Part shown: in pieces, positions 23,835 to 36,584 of the stretch
Layout of the letters: each line of letters begins with the position of its first letter
How positions within the stretch are numbered: the stretch's first letter is position 1
Source of the DNA: Gymnopilus junonius
Taxonomy: Eukaryota; Basidiomycota; Agaricomycetes; Agaricales; Galerinaceae
Assembly: GCA_015501075.1 (NCBI GenBank)
Contig: JADNYJ010000117.1
Location: 1-64,000 of the forward strand
Reading direction: 5' to 3'
Length of the DNA: 64,000 nucleotides
Notes under the pieces: generated by a model
What the model saw: only the letters and a program-made list of their open reading frames with translations
Databases searched by the model: none
Told to the model about the DNA's origin: nothing
Position numbers and translations under genes: made by a program

Positions 23835-26800
23835 GCCAAACGTTGGTTGGGCTGTCTGACTTTCTCAGATGAACCCGTCGCTGTCTTGTGTTGTTGTGAT
23901 TGTTGGCAATGAATGGCGGGGAGATCCAAGAACAGAAGTCGAGGAATAGTTATATTCGGGCAACAGAATAGAATTTTGTGTTCAAAACCTCCAGAGACGA
24001 CGATATCTGACGGAAAGAAACCCCGACCAAGTGAAAAAAAAGAGGTGCGGCCGAGGAAAAAAATCTGCAGACAACGAGGTCTTATGGAAGTAACGAAAGG
24101 AACAAACTTTGCCTCGCTTCTGGATTCAAACCCCTAGCGGCATGTGACTAAGCACTTTACTTTGACACTTGAGACTGCCTTTCCCGGAGGTGCGTTACCC
24201 TGCAAAGTGTACAGTAGCCACTTTGATGGGTGTCAGGACATCAAAACGCTTGCGACTGGGCGGTAAATGGCTGCGTAAAGCGTTGCAGGGCGGGAATGGC
24301 TCATTCGTTGAATTTAAATTAATAAACTAGTCGGCCTCGCTGCGATGAACAACAACTGAATATGGGCTTCATAACCGACTTTCGCAGTGAGGTGGGAGCC
24401 GAAAGAATAACAATCAATGAGGTCCGTAATATATTACATCGGCAAACGGGTTGTTTTTCGGAGCCGTAATAGCAAGTGAGGTGGGCAAAAATAAAACAGC
24501 GGATGGACGGACTCGGAGTGTTGATGCGGTAGCACACACATCGTAAACGGTAATGCATAGTATAAAATAGCTGCAGATCCCATTGAGGCTAGATGATACA
24601 TGGATGAGCTTTCCTACAAACTGCACAGAGTCCGAGGCTGTTCCGATGATATTCTAAACTCGGAGAGGAAGTACATCTAGACTCAACTCTCAGGAGCAAG
24701 CACTGAAGACGAAATCAGAAGCGCCTGAGCGCTTCGGAATCCAGCTCGAGTTAGTTGGACCCCATACATCATTAGCATCCCACCAAAGATGAATAGCATA
24801 ATCCCAGGCTACTGGGGAATACCAATGATAATGATGAGTCAAAGCCCGTGATGTATCTCCACCAAGCCCCAAAACCAAGGACTCCAACTTTATGGTGTAA
24901 GTGTTGGTTTATGATAACTCGGAGTTGATGGATAGAAATAAGATGGCATACGATGATTGCCCAAGCTTGTATAAGGCTTAAGTAGGTAAATCATGCAGAG
25001 CCACGGTCAATGTTGGAGTCATCTATACAAGTTGAGTCGGGTTGGGGAGTAAGAAAAGTGATAACAAAAGCTGAAACATCAAGCCATCGGCTTAAATACT
25101 CTGGAAATGAGGGCGATGATTATTTATAGAGGGGTTACCTTCATCTCATCATGGCTGGAAGTGCTGTATTCGAGTCATGTCCCCGATACAATTACCTGCG
25201 TGTATCTATATTTGACCAACACAAAAAGATTGGACGTAGATAGATTACTAGAGGGAACAATGGGAGGTGGCACAAGGTATATGTAAGAGTAAGCAGGGAA
25301 TCCGAGTCGAACAATGGGGGACCCTAGCCAATAGGCTAAAGTTTCATACTACGTACTTTAAAGTGGATCTCTGGAGTTCAAGTGCCTCCATTCGTCCGAA
25401 TCTGTTCCGTTCTGCTCTGCATAATCAGGTAAGTATGCTCGTATGATCCACCAGCACATTGTTATCCGTCTAGAGAATCGAAACACCGGAAGTATCGTTC
25501 CAGGAACCATTGAAAGTGTATCCATTGAAGGCTAATGTAGAAGCCTACCCACCCCAAGTCGACGCGTGTAAGCCATTCCTGAGTCAAGAATGGCTCCTGA
25601 CAGAACATGGAGCTATGCAATACTGAAAAGTTTTATTTGCTGGCAAAAGATGATTGAGTTAGCATAGTTACAAAACAATGAACAGTGATTTTGGAGGGTA
25701 TTCTTGCCTTCATTCACCTACAACCAGCCTGACTTGATATTACCCGGATTCCGATGAACAGCAGACTATTTTTATCAGTTTATATACCAAATACGATAAA
25801 CCTTCCTTCTCCAGCCAAATCGATCGACTATCGCGCACATATGAAGGAAAAACCCTACCGACAGCTTGGGACAATCAGTCCATTATCATCCATCGACACT
25901 TGGTCAAAGCGCAGCACCTTTTTAGGCTTCCCGCGAACCTCTGAGCACCACCCGGAAGTTTTAAGAGATCTATCTGGAGGAAACGCGATGAGATTTCGAC
26001 ACGATTGGAGATGGATTCCTCGAAGAAAACATGTGCCGTCTGTTGATTCCTCACGTTGACCTGAACCCCGAATTCATTAACACGATGCCATTCGGGTTCA
26101 CTTCAAATGGCCTTTATCCTAATGAAGTAGGTTGAAGCCAATTTGCAGGTAAGTGTGCTGTGACTGATCTTCAAAAGGCACAGAAGCGACTCGACTGTAC
26201 GATCATGCATCATGATAGCTCTTCTCCGCGGAGGCCTCCCCTGGATGATTTAGAACTCCAGTGAGTGGCGTTCGAATGTCAGCTCATCACACGAGCGAGG
26301 GTTTTCGTTGCCTTCCTTGTCACACATAGATGTCCAGTAGCAGACTTACAAGAATAAATAGGATGTGCGAGTGAGACAAGTAACCTGAGTGACTCGATCA
26401 TGGGCCGAAGTGTGAAGAGGGCAGCGTGGAAAGGTGTACTGCGATACACGGTAAACTTTACATAAAGTAAAGGCATTGTTCGACGCATTTGAACGTGCTG
26501 TCAAGGATAACAGTTGAAAGGCAATCTAGTCTATGGTTATAATGGTTAGTTCAAGTTGAGATATGCAGGAACAACGTAACAGACATAAGATGAAGTGAAT
26601 GTTACTTACCGGTGTTTGACCATCGCCACTTGAAATCGTGACTCGAAGCATCGCGCTGATAGAGCGTGGAATTTCAAATTTCAACCCAGCGAGCACAGTG
26701 GTGCAGGGATAGAACAGCATAGAACAATGTCAAGCTAAGATGAGTCGCATGGCACGGGTGAAGTACCGCAGGTCGTAGCCTCGTGCCATTCTTCGTCCGA

Positions 26801-27347
26801 TTGCCAATTTACGGCGATGGGACCGAAATGGAGCCTAGTCACAGTCATGATAAGAGGTCTTTCCGCTGCGAAGAGTGATGAAGAGCGCACGAAGAGTGAC
26901 TACGAGAGGAGTCAGTCAACCAACGTGCTCATCGTACTACATAGACAGTGGGTAAAAGGGATGTCAGCCTGAGAACGAGGGAACAGGGGACATGTACAGC
27001 CACTGGGACCTACATTACCCAAATGACCTAATTTCGAAGCGAGGAGCCTATCGAAATCCCAGGCTTGACACTTTTCGGCAGATCGTCTGGCCATGGACCA
27101 AGCGGCGGTCCATAGGGAAGGATCTGAGATCAAGAAGCAACAAGGCAACAACGCTGCGCTCCCATCACTCCATTGTTCTCCCAAAACGTCCATGTACCCT
27201 AAAATTGCTTGCGTAACAAACCGCGTGATGGAGTGATGCTGGAGCAGACAATGGTATCTCGGAATCAACAAAATTGAGATCTGGCTCACGTATACGGGCG
27301 CTCTGTGTTTCCAGCATGCCAGAGACAGAAGATGACTATGGTGAGGG
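23835..27347. other. long gene-poor region
   Basis: About 3.5 kb between the RasGAP 5' end and the RRM-protein promoter. Only short unconvincing frames occur. The one with a protein-like look is minus 24887-24690, Trp-rich (WYSPVAWDYAIHLWWDANDV), ending FSACS at a stop, with no upstream exon that I can find. No tRNA, transposase or reverse-transcriptase motif was seen. It may hold a decayed gene, a long noncoding RNA or regulatory DNA. Confidence 0.5.
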
Positions 27348-27355
27348 TATATAAA
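27348..27355 (+). promoter_or_regulatory. TATA box of the RRM-protein gene
   Basis: TATATAAA lies 500 bp upstream of the ATG at 27857, preceding a pyrimidine-rich tract (27420-27760). This implies a 5' leader of roughly 450-480 nt unless a leader intron is present. Confidence 0.5.
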
Positions 27356-27856
27356 GAGGCGGTCGCGAAGGAGGTGGAGGACAGGGGGCGCGGGAAAAAA
27401 CAAATCTACTCCGCAATCGGTGAGACCCCTTTTGCCGGCCTATATCAGCACGACAAGCGATCAAGAATTTTCTTTTCGCTTGGTCCTTCCCCTGGCTCCT
27501 GCATCAATCGCTTTTTTTTCGTCGCTTTTTGTCCTGTCGAATTTGCTTCGCTGTCGCCAACACCTCTCTTTCCAAGCTTTTATCTCTCTTTCCATTGCTC
27601 TCTAGTCGAATTTTTTTTTTACGTTTTCGATTTGTTTCCATCGCTTTCTCCAACACCACAACCCCTCTCCATATACTTGCTTCGCTTTTTTGTCCCTGCT
27701 TCGTCGTTTTTCGGCTTTTTTGTTGTTGTTCTAGCATCGAGCAAAAAAAAGAAAAGAGGAAAAAGGAGAGGAATTTTAGGACTACCCATCCCACCATCAC
27801 GCACTCCGCATCACCGATATCTTCCATTCGCCCCAAATTTTGTACCCACCCCAGCC

Positions 27857-30800
27857 ATGTCGCGGACCGAGCTCAGTTTCGATAATGACTACCCTCCTGG
27901 CCTTGGCTTTCATACGCGCGCGCACGAACGCGACCATACCTTCCACGCTAGCCAACAACAGCATGCATCGTCAGGGGCTGCAACAGCAGCGCAGCAGGAC
28001 CGACGCCCATCAGTGGCTGGGCTAGGGACATACGGAGGCACGCTCTCGCGTTCTCTGGCTATACAACAACAGGACCACCACCGGGAATTCGTCTCGCCCT
28101 TCTCGCACCCTCCCGAGCTGGGAGGACCAAACACAAACAGACACAATCCGAGCTCGAGCATCCAACAGCACCTCTCTGGCTCCTCTTCACCCTTTCTTCC
28201 CTTTAACCACCACAGTACCCACCGCCCTTCTCCTCCTCTCCCCCTCAGTACCACGTCACCCATATATCCCTCGTCCAGTCCCAGCGACCGCGACTCTCTC
28301 TCGTTATACAGGCAATCTCAGTCCAATCTCGCCCAGAACACATCGCCAGCTAATTCTATCGCAACACGCTCCACGCTTTGGTGGGGCGAACTAGAACCTT
28401 GGATGGATGAAGAGTACGCTAAACAGGTTTGCGGTCTCATGAATTGGGACCCGGCGAGCATCAAGGTTCCTCATCCCGCCCCAGACCCGTCGACAGGTCA
28501 ACAAGCTAATAACCCCGGGTATTGTTTCCTGACTTTCCCAACACCCGCCCATGCTGCTTCCGTGCTCGCTCAAATTTCAAAGAGCACAACTAGCGGTCCG
28601 CTCCCAATGCCCAATTCGTCAAAGCCTTTCGTCATGAACTGGGCGTCCGCCGTTACGTCCGCCTCGCCCATGTCCACTGCATTCCCCGCCACTGTCGGAC
28701 CGCAGACAACTGCGTCTGCTGTTACTCAGCAATATCCCAAGGAGTATAGTATTTTTGTAGGAGATTTGGCGCCAGAGACGTCCAATTCCGATCTTGTGGC
28801 TGTATTCCGTAACCCAGTGCTTGGGCTGAGGAATGACAGAGAGCCAAAGTTCATCAAGCCCTTCCTCAGCTGCAAGAGCGCCAAAATCATGTTGGACCCA
28901 GTGACGGGCGTCTCTCGGGGCTACGGCTTCGTTCGGTATGTAACGCGTAAACCTTTCCTAGGAACCTTCGTATTGACAGCACCTCCTAGTTTCACAGACG
29001 AATCTGACCAACAGCGCGCGTTGATTGAAATGCACGGTCTATACTGCCTCTCGCGTCCTAGTGAGTATCCAGTTACGGGGACTAAAAATAAGACGCATAT
29101 ACTCACCCCTTTTTTTTTCTTATTCAGTGCGCATCTCAGCAGCTACTGCTAAATTCAAAGCGCCACAAACGCTTCCAGGCTTTGAGGTCCCGCAAGTTTC
29201 CTTTACCCCACCTACAAATGTGGGCAGCTCTTCCGATGCGTCAGGACAACCCGTGACCATCGCCCTACCCCTTCCCAATGCCGCCCAGGCCAAGAGTGTG
29301 TCAGCGCCCATTGCTGCCGCAGGTTCGAATCTATCTTTGAGCAGTAACGCCGCGTCCAACTCGACCTCGTCAGGGTCCTTTGGCGGATCTCACTCCAACA
29401 ATTCCTTGAGCTCAGGCTCGGGTTCGAGTGGCAGTATCTCCACTTCTGCGTTCACGTCTTCATCTGACGATATGGTCAGTATACCCAACAGTGTTGTCGC
29501 GCATTTGTCACAGCAGTATTCGTTGGATCCTATGCATCCTTTGAAAATGGCGAGTATGAATCCATTTGAGCATGAGGCGCAGCTGCGACAAGTTTTAGCT
29601 CAACAGGCGGTGGATCCCTCGCCTCGTTATGTCATTTCGGAGGAGTCATGGAAGCATCATGCGCAGGCGAGAGCTATCCTGGGGAACTTGATAGGACCGA
29701 ATGGAGAGCAGTTGACTTCGACCGATCCGTACAATACTACGGTGTTTGTCGGGGGTCTTTCGCCATTGATTTCTGAAGATACGCTGAGGACATTCTTTGC
29801 CCCCTTTGGGGACATCCATTACGTATGTGTCGTTGTGTGCGCCACACATTCTTTGATTGGGTTCGATTTCTGATTGCTGATTGGCGATCTTCGTTTTGAC
29901 AGGTCAAGGTCCCTGTGGGCAAGCACTGTGGGTTTGTCCAGTTCGTGCGCAAAGCAGATGCGGAGAGAGCTATCGAGAAGATGCAGGGCTTTCCGATTGG
30001 AGGAAGCAGGATTCGGTTGAGCTGGGGTCGAAGTCAATGTAAGTTTTTTTTTCGCTCTTTGCTTGCTGACGTAACTGATGGCGACGATCCTTTTTTTCTT
30101 GCCCAGATAAAGCCGCGCAGGCCGCTGCACAGGCTGCACAAGCTGCTGCACTTCAGACCCAGTATAGCCTACCTCCGTTGCCGGTTGGTACGATATCGCA
30201 GGATCAAGCTCTGCACATCCTCCACAAGTTCTCTTCGCAGGGGTATTTCAATGGCTCCGGCTCTGGAAGTTCGAGTGGCGGGTTGTCGTCGAATTTGTAT
30301 GATATAACCCAAGATTTGGATTTGTTGCACTACGGAGGGAATGAGAAGGAGGAAAATCAAGGCCCAGCTGGCGCTGCTGGTGTTCAGGGTTCTGGCAATG
30401 GCAATGGCAACGCAAATGCCAGTGGTGCCAGCTCATACGGTGCCACTGCGCAACGTCCGGATTTGCATCGTGCTCAGTCGACCTTTTCGCCGTTCTCGCC
30501 TGACCCGAACAACCTGTACATGTCCTCCGAGAGTGTTGGTATCCGACGCGAGTCGTCGCCGTATCCGTCAAGACTGGAGGCGTTGCCCCATCCTTCCAAG
30601 GCTTATGCTCCTGGGTTCTTCCCCATGTCTCAGCAATCGCAGCAGCAGCAAGATATCAAGGTGAACACTACCACTGGTACCGGCAGCGGTGCGTCGAACA
30701 GGGTTTCGCCCACGTCTGCTACTGGTATCGGAAGGCCTGGAGCGGAGGACGATATGGGTTTGCGGAGGGTTCCGATTCGCCTACGCCGTTCATCGTGCGA

Positions 30801-30980
30801 CCAATCCTATTTCGAGACCTTCCTCGGGCCAGATGGGAATTCAGGGGCAAGGCCAGCCAAGGGCATGGTCAGGAGAACGATATCATTCATGATTTGAACG
30901 GGACGCTGGCGAGCCTCGAACTTGACCGTGAACGGTCGTGGAAGTCGCCTGAGGTGACATCGGCTGGAAAGAGGATCTAA
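27857..30980 (+). CDS. three-RRM RNA-binding protein, NGR1/NAM8/Csx1-like
   Basis: The product resembles yeast Ngr1/Nam8 and fission-yeast Csx1, TIA1-related proteins that control mRNA stability or splicing. The N-terminal 170 residues are Ser/Pro/His/Gln-rich. RRM1 follows (TLWWGELEPWMDEEYAKQVC, NNPGYCFLTFPTPAHAASVL), then RRM2 (YSIFVGDLAPETSNSDLVAV, KIMLDPVTGVSRGYGFVR, spliced to FTDESDQQRALIEMHG), a Ser/Gly-rich linker and RRM3 (TTVFVGGLSPLISEDTLRTF, GKHCGFVQFVRKADAERAIE, IRLSWGRSQ). The tail is Gln/Ser/Gly-rich. Introns sit at about 28936-28990, 29062-29127, 29824-29902 and 30040-30107. Three homopolymer contractions (30759-30761, 30801-30802, 30857-30858) disrupt the last exon. Reading through them gives FAEGSDSPTPFIVRP and then HDLNGTLASLELDRERSW up to the stop at 30978-30980; without correction the frame stops at 30897. 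The frame is also open upstream to 27305, but the ATG at 27857 begins the protein-like part. Confidence 0.85.
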
Positions 30981-32820
30981 CGGCCGTTAATGATTTTGAT
31001 GACGGGGGATGACTCGCATGGCTCGTCCTTTTTATCATGGACGAGGTGTATTGGTTTCAATTTTCGTTATGGCGTCATGGTCATGATAATGATGGATGCT
31101 CTAGAACGCTTTTCTTCTTTCTCCGTCTCTCTGAACTGTTTGTCTCCACCACATCTATCTTTCATTTCTCTTCTGCATTTCGTTCACCTACCCCCCCCAC
31201 CCCTCATTTTTCCCTTTTGAATGTTTTCTTGAATATTACACCCCATCAAGCTAAATCTCAGTCGCCATCATATTATTATTTGGTTGGAGTACTTGTGTTT
31301 CTGTTTCTGTTTCCTTTCCTTTATCTCTCTCCTTTTCTTACCCCAGTCTTTGAATAATTAATACGTATACACGTAACGTACTACGATTCGCCTTTCGTAG
31401 TGCATAGTTTGCATTGTCTTTGTCTCTCTTTCCTCCATCGCCACCCATCCCCATCCTCTCGTCTCCCCCTTGTTTCCTGTATCTCCCCTTTTTTTGTTAT
31501 GTTTCGCTCAGTCTAGTGTTTGCGTTTCGCGTTCCCATGTTCGAAGTTTACCTGTTCAACTGTTTTTGTTAAACGTTCTTGTTTTGTTAGCCCCACTTTG
31601 TGTCTTGTCATTTCGAACTACCTGCCCCTGTCAATCAAATCAAATCTCTTTTCTCTCTCAATCGGTGTTCCCCCCTGTAGTAATACTTGTATACGTAGTT
31701 GGGACTTTTTATCATCCGACACGCGCACGGGTAAAATAAGTAGTAAACGTGTACATATTCTTGTTTTACTAGAAAATAATGTACATGATCGGAGGTGATG
31801 ATGACCTTTGCGCTGGGGCATCGGTAGGATCCCGAAGGCCGTGTTTCCCAGAATCTTCGGAGCCAAACAGAGCTTAAAATAGTTCGGATGATGGCCTCGA
31901 CCTCTTGAACAGTTGAACTCAACCCTATCCTATCCTCGGTGACGCTTTATGGAATGCCACCCATCTAATTTCACCTTTGCCCTGGTAATTTTTGTGGTTG
32001 ATAATTACGACGGGGATTCCGGACACCTATCCATGGGCTGAGTTCACTTGAGAAAGTTATTGTTGTAATTCAAAATGGGTAGTGGTATACCAGTGGCACA
32101 GGTACGTATATTGCACGTTCTCTGTTCCTCATTTTTAAACTTGTGATCCCCAGGCGCTTGGTTCAGAGATGATCCTGACAATTTCATGCTTTCACAACAC
32201 GCGTTTCATCGGCAAGGAACGTCACTAGACTCTCAAGAGAAGTTATTTAACACCACCTCAGAAGAAGCTTTCAGACTTTGAGTCAAGTCATGGGGTTCAA
32301 TTCTTTTTTCTTGAACACTGTCCCTGCTCGTCCTTTCTGGTGATCTTGCTGCTCGGAATGATTTCGGGAATCTTTGCAGCGATGTTGACTTTGCTGGGTT
32401 TTCCATGGCAAGTGATTCTTTTCGTTGATGTTCTTTGAATATTTTTATCATTATTCTATTTTCATAATTTCCACCACATGCATTTATCGGAGCATGACTC
32501 CTCAGAGGGTTAATTCTTAGGGAAAGGCAGCATTCTGTGATCAGGGCCCATTCTTCTTGAAATCCGTCTTACTCTTTCCATGTGCATTCTTGGGAGGGCA
32601 TTGATAATCTTTGTGTATCTTGTGGATGGTAACCAGAAGTCACTTTGGCTGTGTAATGAGGGCACATGTGCGCTTTATGTCACCGGTTTGACCTCAGTTG
32701 ATTCATCCACTTGATTTCTGAGGGTATTCAATGACGCGTCTGTGTTATATAAATGGGCCCTTCAATGCTTTTGTTCAGTAGCTGCTCCCTGCAGTTCTTG
32801 TCACAGACGAAGCGATATCG
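30981..32820. other. 3' region of the RRM gene and promoter of the GH76 gene
   Basis: The first 700 bp are T/C-rich and probably include a long 3' untranslated region. The rest is unremarkable intergenic DNA. The GH76 TATA box is at its end. No supported gene. Confidence 0.45.
32746..32753 (+). promoter_or_regulatory. TATA box of the GH76 gene
   Basis: TATATAAA is 68 bp upstream of the ATG at 32821, a typical fungal core-promoter distance. Confidence 0.5.
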
Positions 32821-34651
32821 ATGTTGCTCTCCAAGACTTTCGTTGCCATCTATCACCTTCTCTTGCTGACTGTCACATGCGTTCGGGCTGCAGCTATAGA
32901 GAAAGCCGCTGCCATCGAGAACGCCGTCGTTCTCGAGAAACGCCACAATGCCAGGCTACTCTTAATACAGCTTTGGTGGGTGAATTCTCTTCTCTTGATA
33001 CTTTTTTCTGACCCGAGTTCGCTCAGAGCGTAGCTCATACTCTACAGAACCACTACTACAATAGTGGGACTGGCCAGTACAATGGAGGATCGCTCTGGAC
33101 AGATGCGGTACGTAAACACTTCATCTCATCCGACAATTGGAACTAAGAAACTGATATAGAATACTTTGGAAGACTTACACAATCTTATGCTGGCGACTGG
33201 AACCGACGACTTCTCCACTGTAGCTGATAATTCTTACATTGGCAGTATGGCCAATAATCCCAGCACCAATTGGAATAGCGTCATCAACGGTAGTAATGAC
33301 GACGCCCAGGTGAATGCATTGATGTTGCGAATAACTGGCTATTTTTGACAGCTCGGTTGTTTACCAGTGGATTATCCTAGCTTTGTGGAAGATAGCGGAT
33401 TATAAGGCAGCCAGAGGACTTTCGAACACCAATTATGTTGTACGTCTTTTATCTTATGATGGACGGAGGAGTACAACAGTTGAATTCGTGCTACAGAACA
33501 GTGGTATTGCCATTTATAACATTATCGTTGGTCAATGGGATGGTACATGTGGTGGTGGAGGTAAGAATTTCACGATGCAGAGTCACTTGTTGAATAATTA
33601 AGGCCAATTGCAGTATGGTGGTCAAGTGCTCATACGTACAAGAACGCCGTCACCAATGAACTTTTCCTTCTCGCCTCTGCTTCGGGATATTTACGATTTA
33701 AACAACAAGCTTTCCTTAGCAATGCAAATCTGGTCAGTTTCAGCTAACGAGCAACTATTGTAGAATACTGATCAAAGTCTCATAGGTCGCTAGCTGGCGT
33801 AAGCCCTAAGATAACATCTTCAACGCTGAAATCTAAACTATTATCCTAGTCTTGAATTCTGGGATGAGAAATTCAGCCGGTCTCTGGAATGACGGGCTGG
33901 ACACCAGTACTTGTGCGAACAATGGCCAAGTAGATATTTCTTGTTCGATCCGAGTTCCGCTACTGATACCCAACGCAGACCACTTGGACATACAATCAAG
34001 TAGGTTTGCAGCTCTACCTACAGTCTACGGAGGTATCTAACTGCTGAAACTAGGGCGTAATAGCCTCTGGTTTAGCAGCACTAGCAGCCGCTACTGGCGA
34101 CACATCGTACCTTGACCAAGCCGAAATCACACTGGATGCCACTATCAGCCAGTTAACAAGCAATGACATCCTTAAGGAATCTTGCGACGACGCTGCTTCA
34201 GGTGGACCAGTCTGTGATGCAGATCAGGTACGCGATTAATTGGCCCTTTAAATATGTACACACTCTCATTAATCTGTGGCATTAGCAAATTTTCAAGGTG
34301 ATTATCAATACCAGAACTTCCGTCCGCGAAAGGTCTGCTCGCTCATTTTGACACAGGGCATCTGGACAAAGCATCTCCAGTATTACTTAGACAATGCCAA
34401 TGACGCTAGCCGCACAGCCAAATACAGTCCTTTCCTTGGCTCCCAGACTTCGGCTGTTTTCCACTACGGCACCGACGCCAACGGTGATGTGGGTTCAGTT
34501 TGGTATGCTCCTAACCAGGTGCGTGGCGATATTAAAATTGTACCTGACCCGCTTATCAACCTTCTCATAGGGTGGGTCGATCTTCACTCCTAAAACAAGC
34601 GCGAGCGGACTAGCAGCTCATGTGGCTGCGGCGAAATATGGCCCTTGCTAA
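32821..34651 (+). CDS. secreted glycoside hydrolase family 76 (alpha-1,6-mannanase-like)
   Basis: The product is a GH76 enzyme, the family acting on alpha-1,6-mannan backbones of fungal cell-wall mannoproteins. A signal peptide (MLLSKTFVAIYHLLLLTVTC) is followed by a probable KR propeptide site (VLEKRHN). The (alpha/alpha)6 fold reads through ten or so short exons: HTLQNHYYNSGTGQYNGG, SLWTDANTLEDLHNLMLATG, then NGSNDDAQ|WIILALWKIADY with the family's Asp-Asp pair. Then come IYNIIVGQWDGTCGGG|VWW, SSAHTYKNAVTNELFLLASA, LNSGMRNSAGLWNDGLDTST, TTWTYNQ|GVIASGLAALAAA, IFK|GIWTKHLQYYLDNAND and FGSVWYAPNQ-like sequence, ending HVAAAKYGPC. One base is missing at the CC of 32951-32952, joining the propeptide frame to ATLNTAL. 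Otherwise every junction keeps the frame, so the gene is probably functional. Its 3' third is duplicated at 37.2-37.5 kb. Confidence 0.88.
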
Positions 34652-34772
34652 ATATACGTTTCTATATACTACGCTTGTGCCACTGCATACAGGTTTTCAA
34701 AACAAATCTATCATTTTGTCCGATCTATCCAACCTCCGTCTAGTCACCAATTAGAGTTTCCGGCGGCATCTC

Positions 34773-35990
34773 CTAGAGTATATAGTTTTTCCATCCAGGG
34801 TCGATGTCATTTAGAAAGAAGCGTTCGGGATCTGGCTCGATGTTGTTTAATGAGCGCGGTACATTGGGCCCCTTGATACCATTGGGGATCGTCCTTGGGG
34901 CACGAGAGTTGTGGTGGCTAGGACCATCTTGTCCCGGTCCTTCGATTGAGCCCCTCCCGCAATGTTTAGCTAATTCGGTAACGGTGTTTTCCGATCCCTC
35001 CTGCAACCCTTTTGGGAGCGCATTAGTTCCGGAACGTCCCTCTGTGTTTGATTTAATTTGCTTCCCCATCATCTTGAACGCCCTCAGAAATACTTTCTCC
35101 AAATCGTACATTTGGGATGTTTCTACCTTCCCGTCTTCGTCAGGCTGAGATATTACAAGGAGGAACGGCTTCTGGTCACAAGGCTTTGGATAACATCGCA
35201 AGATGGGAGGCTGTATCACCCGGAGTGCCAAACGTACAGTAGTATCAGCATTTATCACCTATGCCGGGCAAGTGTCAAAATATTAATCATGGATGTGTAC
35301 TGATCAGTCAAAACTTACAGGGATTGGGCCGAAGTGCTTCATATAATGCCAGAGTTCTGGAGGAGAAAGTATTCGTACAGTGAAGCCGGAGGGAAGAAGA
35401 GCTAGCCGACCGGCTTTGTGAGACCCCGTCAGACTCACGAATGAGAGTTGCAATAACATCCCGAGAACGTGGGTCCACTCCAGTGGGGTAATTTCTCGAA
35501 CCAGGTCATTACTGTCGGCAATTGGAAGGTATGTAGATAGCGCCCACTGGCGGCGCGCAGGTATATCAGACCCTCCTACGTTCCAAATGGGGAAGGAGAG
35601 CTTTCAGAGGATCCAAGTATTAGATGCGAAGCAATTAAGGAGTAGGTCACATACTAGACAAAACATCTTCCCCAACATCTCACAGATTACTTCGGATGTT
35701 TTGCTAACCATTAGATTCTGGGTTTAAAATTCAATCAACTGTCAGTTTTCTCCTTTATTGTGACATATAATATACGAATCCTGACCTTGATTGAGAGCCT
35801 TGGAGGAAATGGCACAGTTTTTGAGGGCTATTAAGAAAAGGTTACTAGCTGACGCAAAGCATCGTAAAAGAAACGTACCCAAATCGCTTTGAAATACTCT
35901 TGGGCGAATATGGTCGCCTCTATTGTTTTCTCTCTGTCGCTCTACAATTGTCCCTTCAGTAGGTTAAATCACGTACAGAGCGAAGAGCAC
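34773..35990 (-). CDS. unknown protein, copy 1 of a duplicated gene
   Basis: The family is not recognised. It is paralogous to the minus-strand gene at 37455-38915. Exons read EWTHVLGMLLQ, GRLALLPSGFTVRILSPPEL and WHYMKHFGPIP, then, after an intron at about 35318-35258, a long last exon with LALRVIQPPILRCYPKPC, QMYDLEKVFLRAFKMMGKQI and the tail EPDPERFFLNDIDPGWKNYI. Matching segments in copy 2 are GWSHLFGMLFYP, GIWALVPCGHIVKMLSPMEI, KNMYSIAAQGFALMMRELDN and IDPDLLFKVPGEDGKNDPVW. The shared pattern of diverged but co-linear sequence on both sides of the intron supports real coding. The 5' end is poorly defined; upstream small exons reach about 35990. It lies in antisense orientation between GH76 and a DUF4419 pseudogene. 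Confidence 0.5.
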
Positions 35991-36584
35991 ACCGGTTCTG
36001 TGATGGAGTGTAAAGAAGGAGGGCTGTTCATATTTGTAACAACACAGTTTTTTTGGAAGTGAACAAGGGAAATTGTCTCCGGTAATGGGGGTAGGAAAGA
36101 GAAACTAAGGAATTCGAGATCCGAAAGTCATTGTTCTATAAGTACTCGGGATAACGTGACCACAAAGATGGAATTTTTTTTTCGCTCTCAACTCGAGGGC
36201 TGCTGCAGAAACTAGTTACTGTTAGTCTCGTAGGATTACAATAACGCCATCAATGCCGATAGTTTACATTACAAAAACAGGCCACCAGAGGTTAAGCAAA
36301 ACAGCATGCTAATATATTAATTTCAAGGCTTCAACGATCTGCTGTATAATCAGAAACTTCCGTTACCTGGGCTGAGGCAGAAGAAAACTTGAAAGGCGAC
36401 GGCAATCTCCGGCCGTGCCCAATTTGGAGGTCGCTCCTCTTTTGTCCAACTGTTTGTTTATGCACGTGATGTGTGTTGTCCCGCCCATCCGGGGCCATTG
36501 CCACCACATCATTATCGTTAATTCCAATTTCCAAATGCATTCTATGAGTATTATCGATTTTTTACTCTTTTTTTCCAGGGGTCG

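Noticed and set aside
26912..27403. 163-codon frame on minus upstream of the RRM gene
   Set aside because: No motif, unusual Cys/His/Trp content and overlap with the promoter; probably chance.
27305..27856. N-terminal extension of the RRM protein from an ATG at 27305
   Set aside because: The ATG precedes the TATA box and the extension is a translated pyrimidine tract without protein character; kept only as a note on the open frame.
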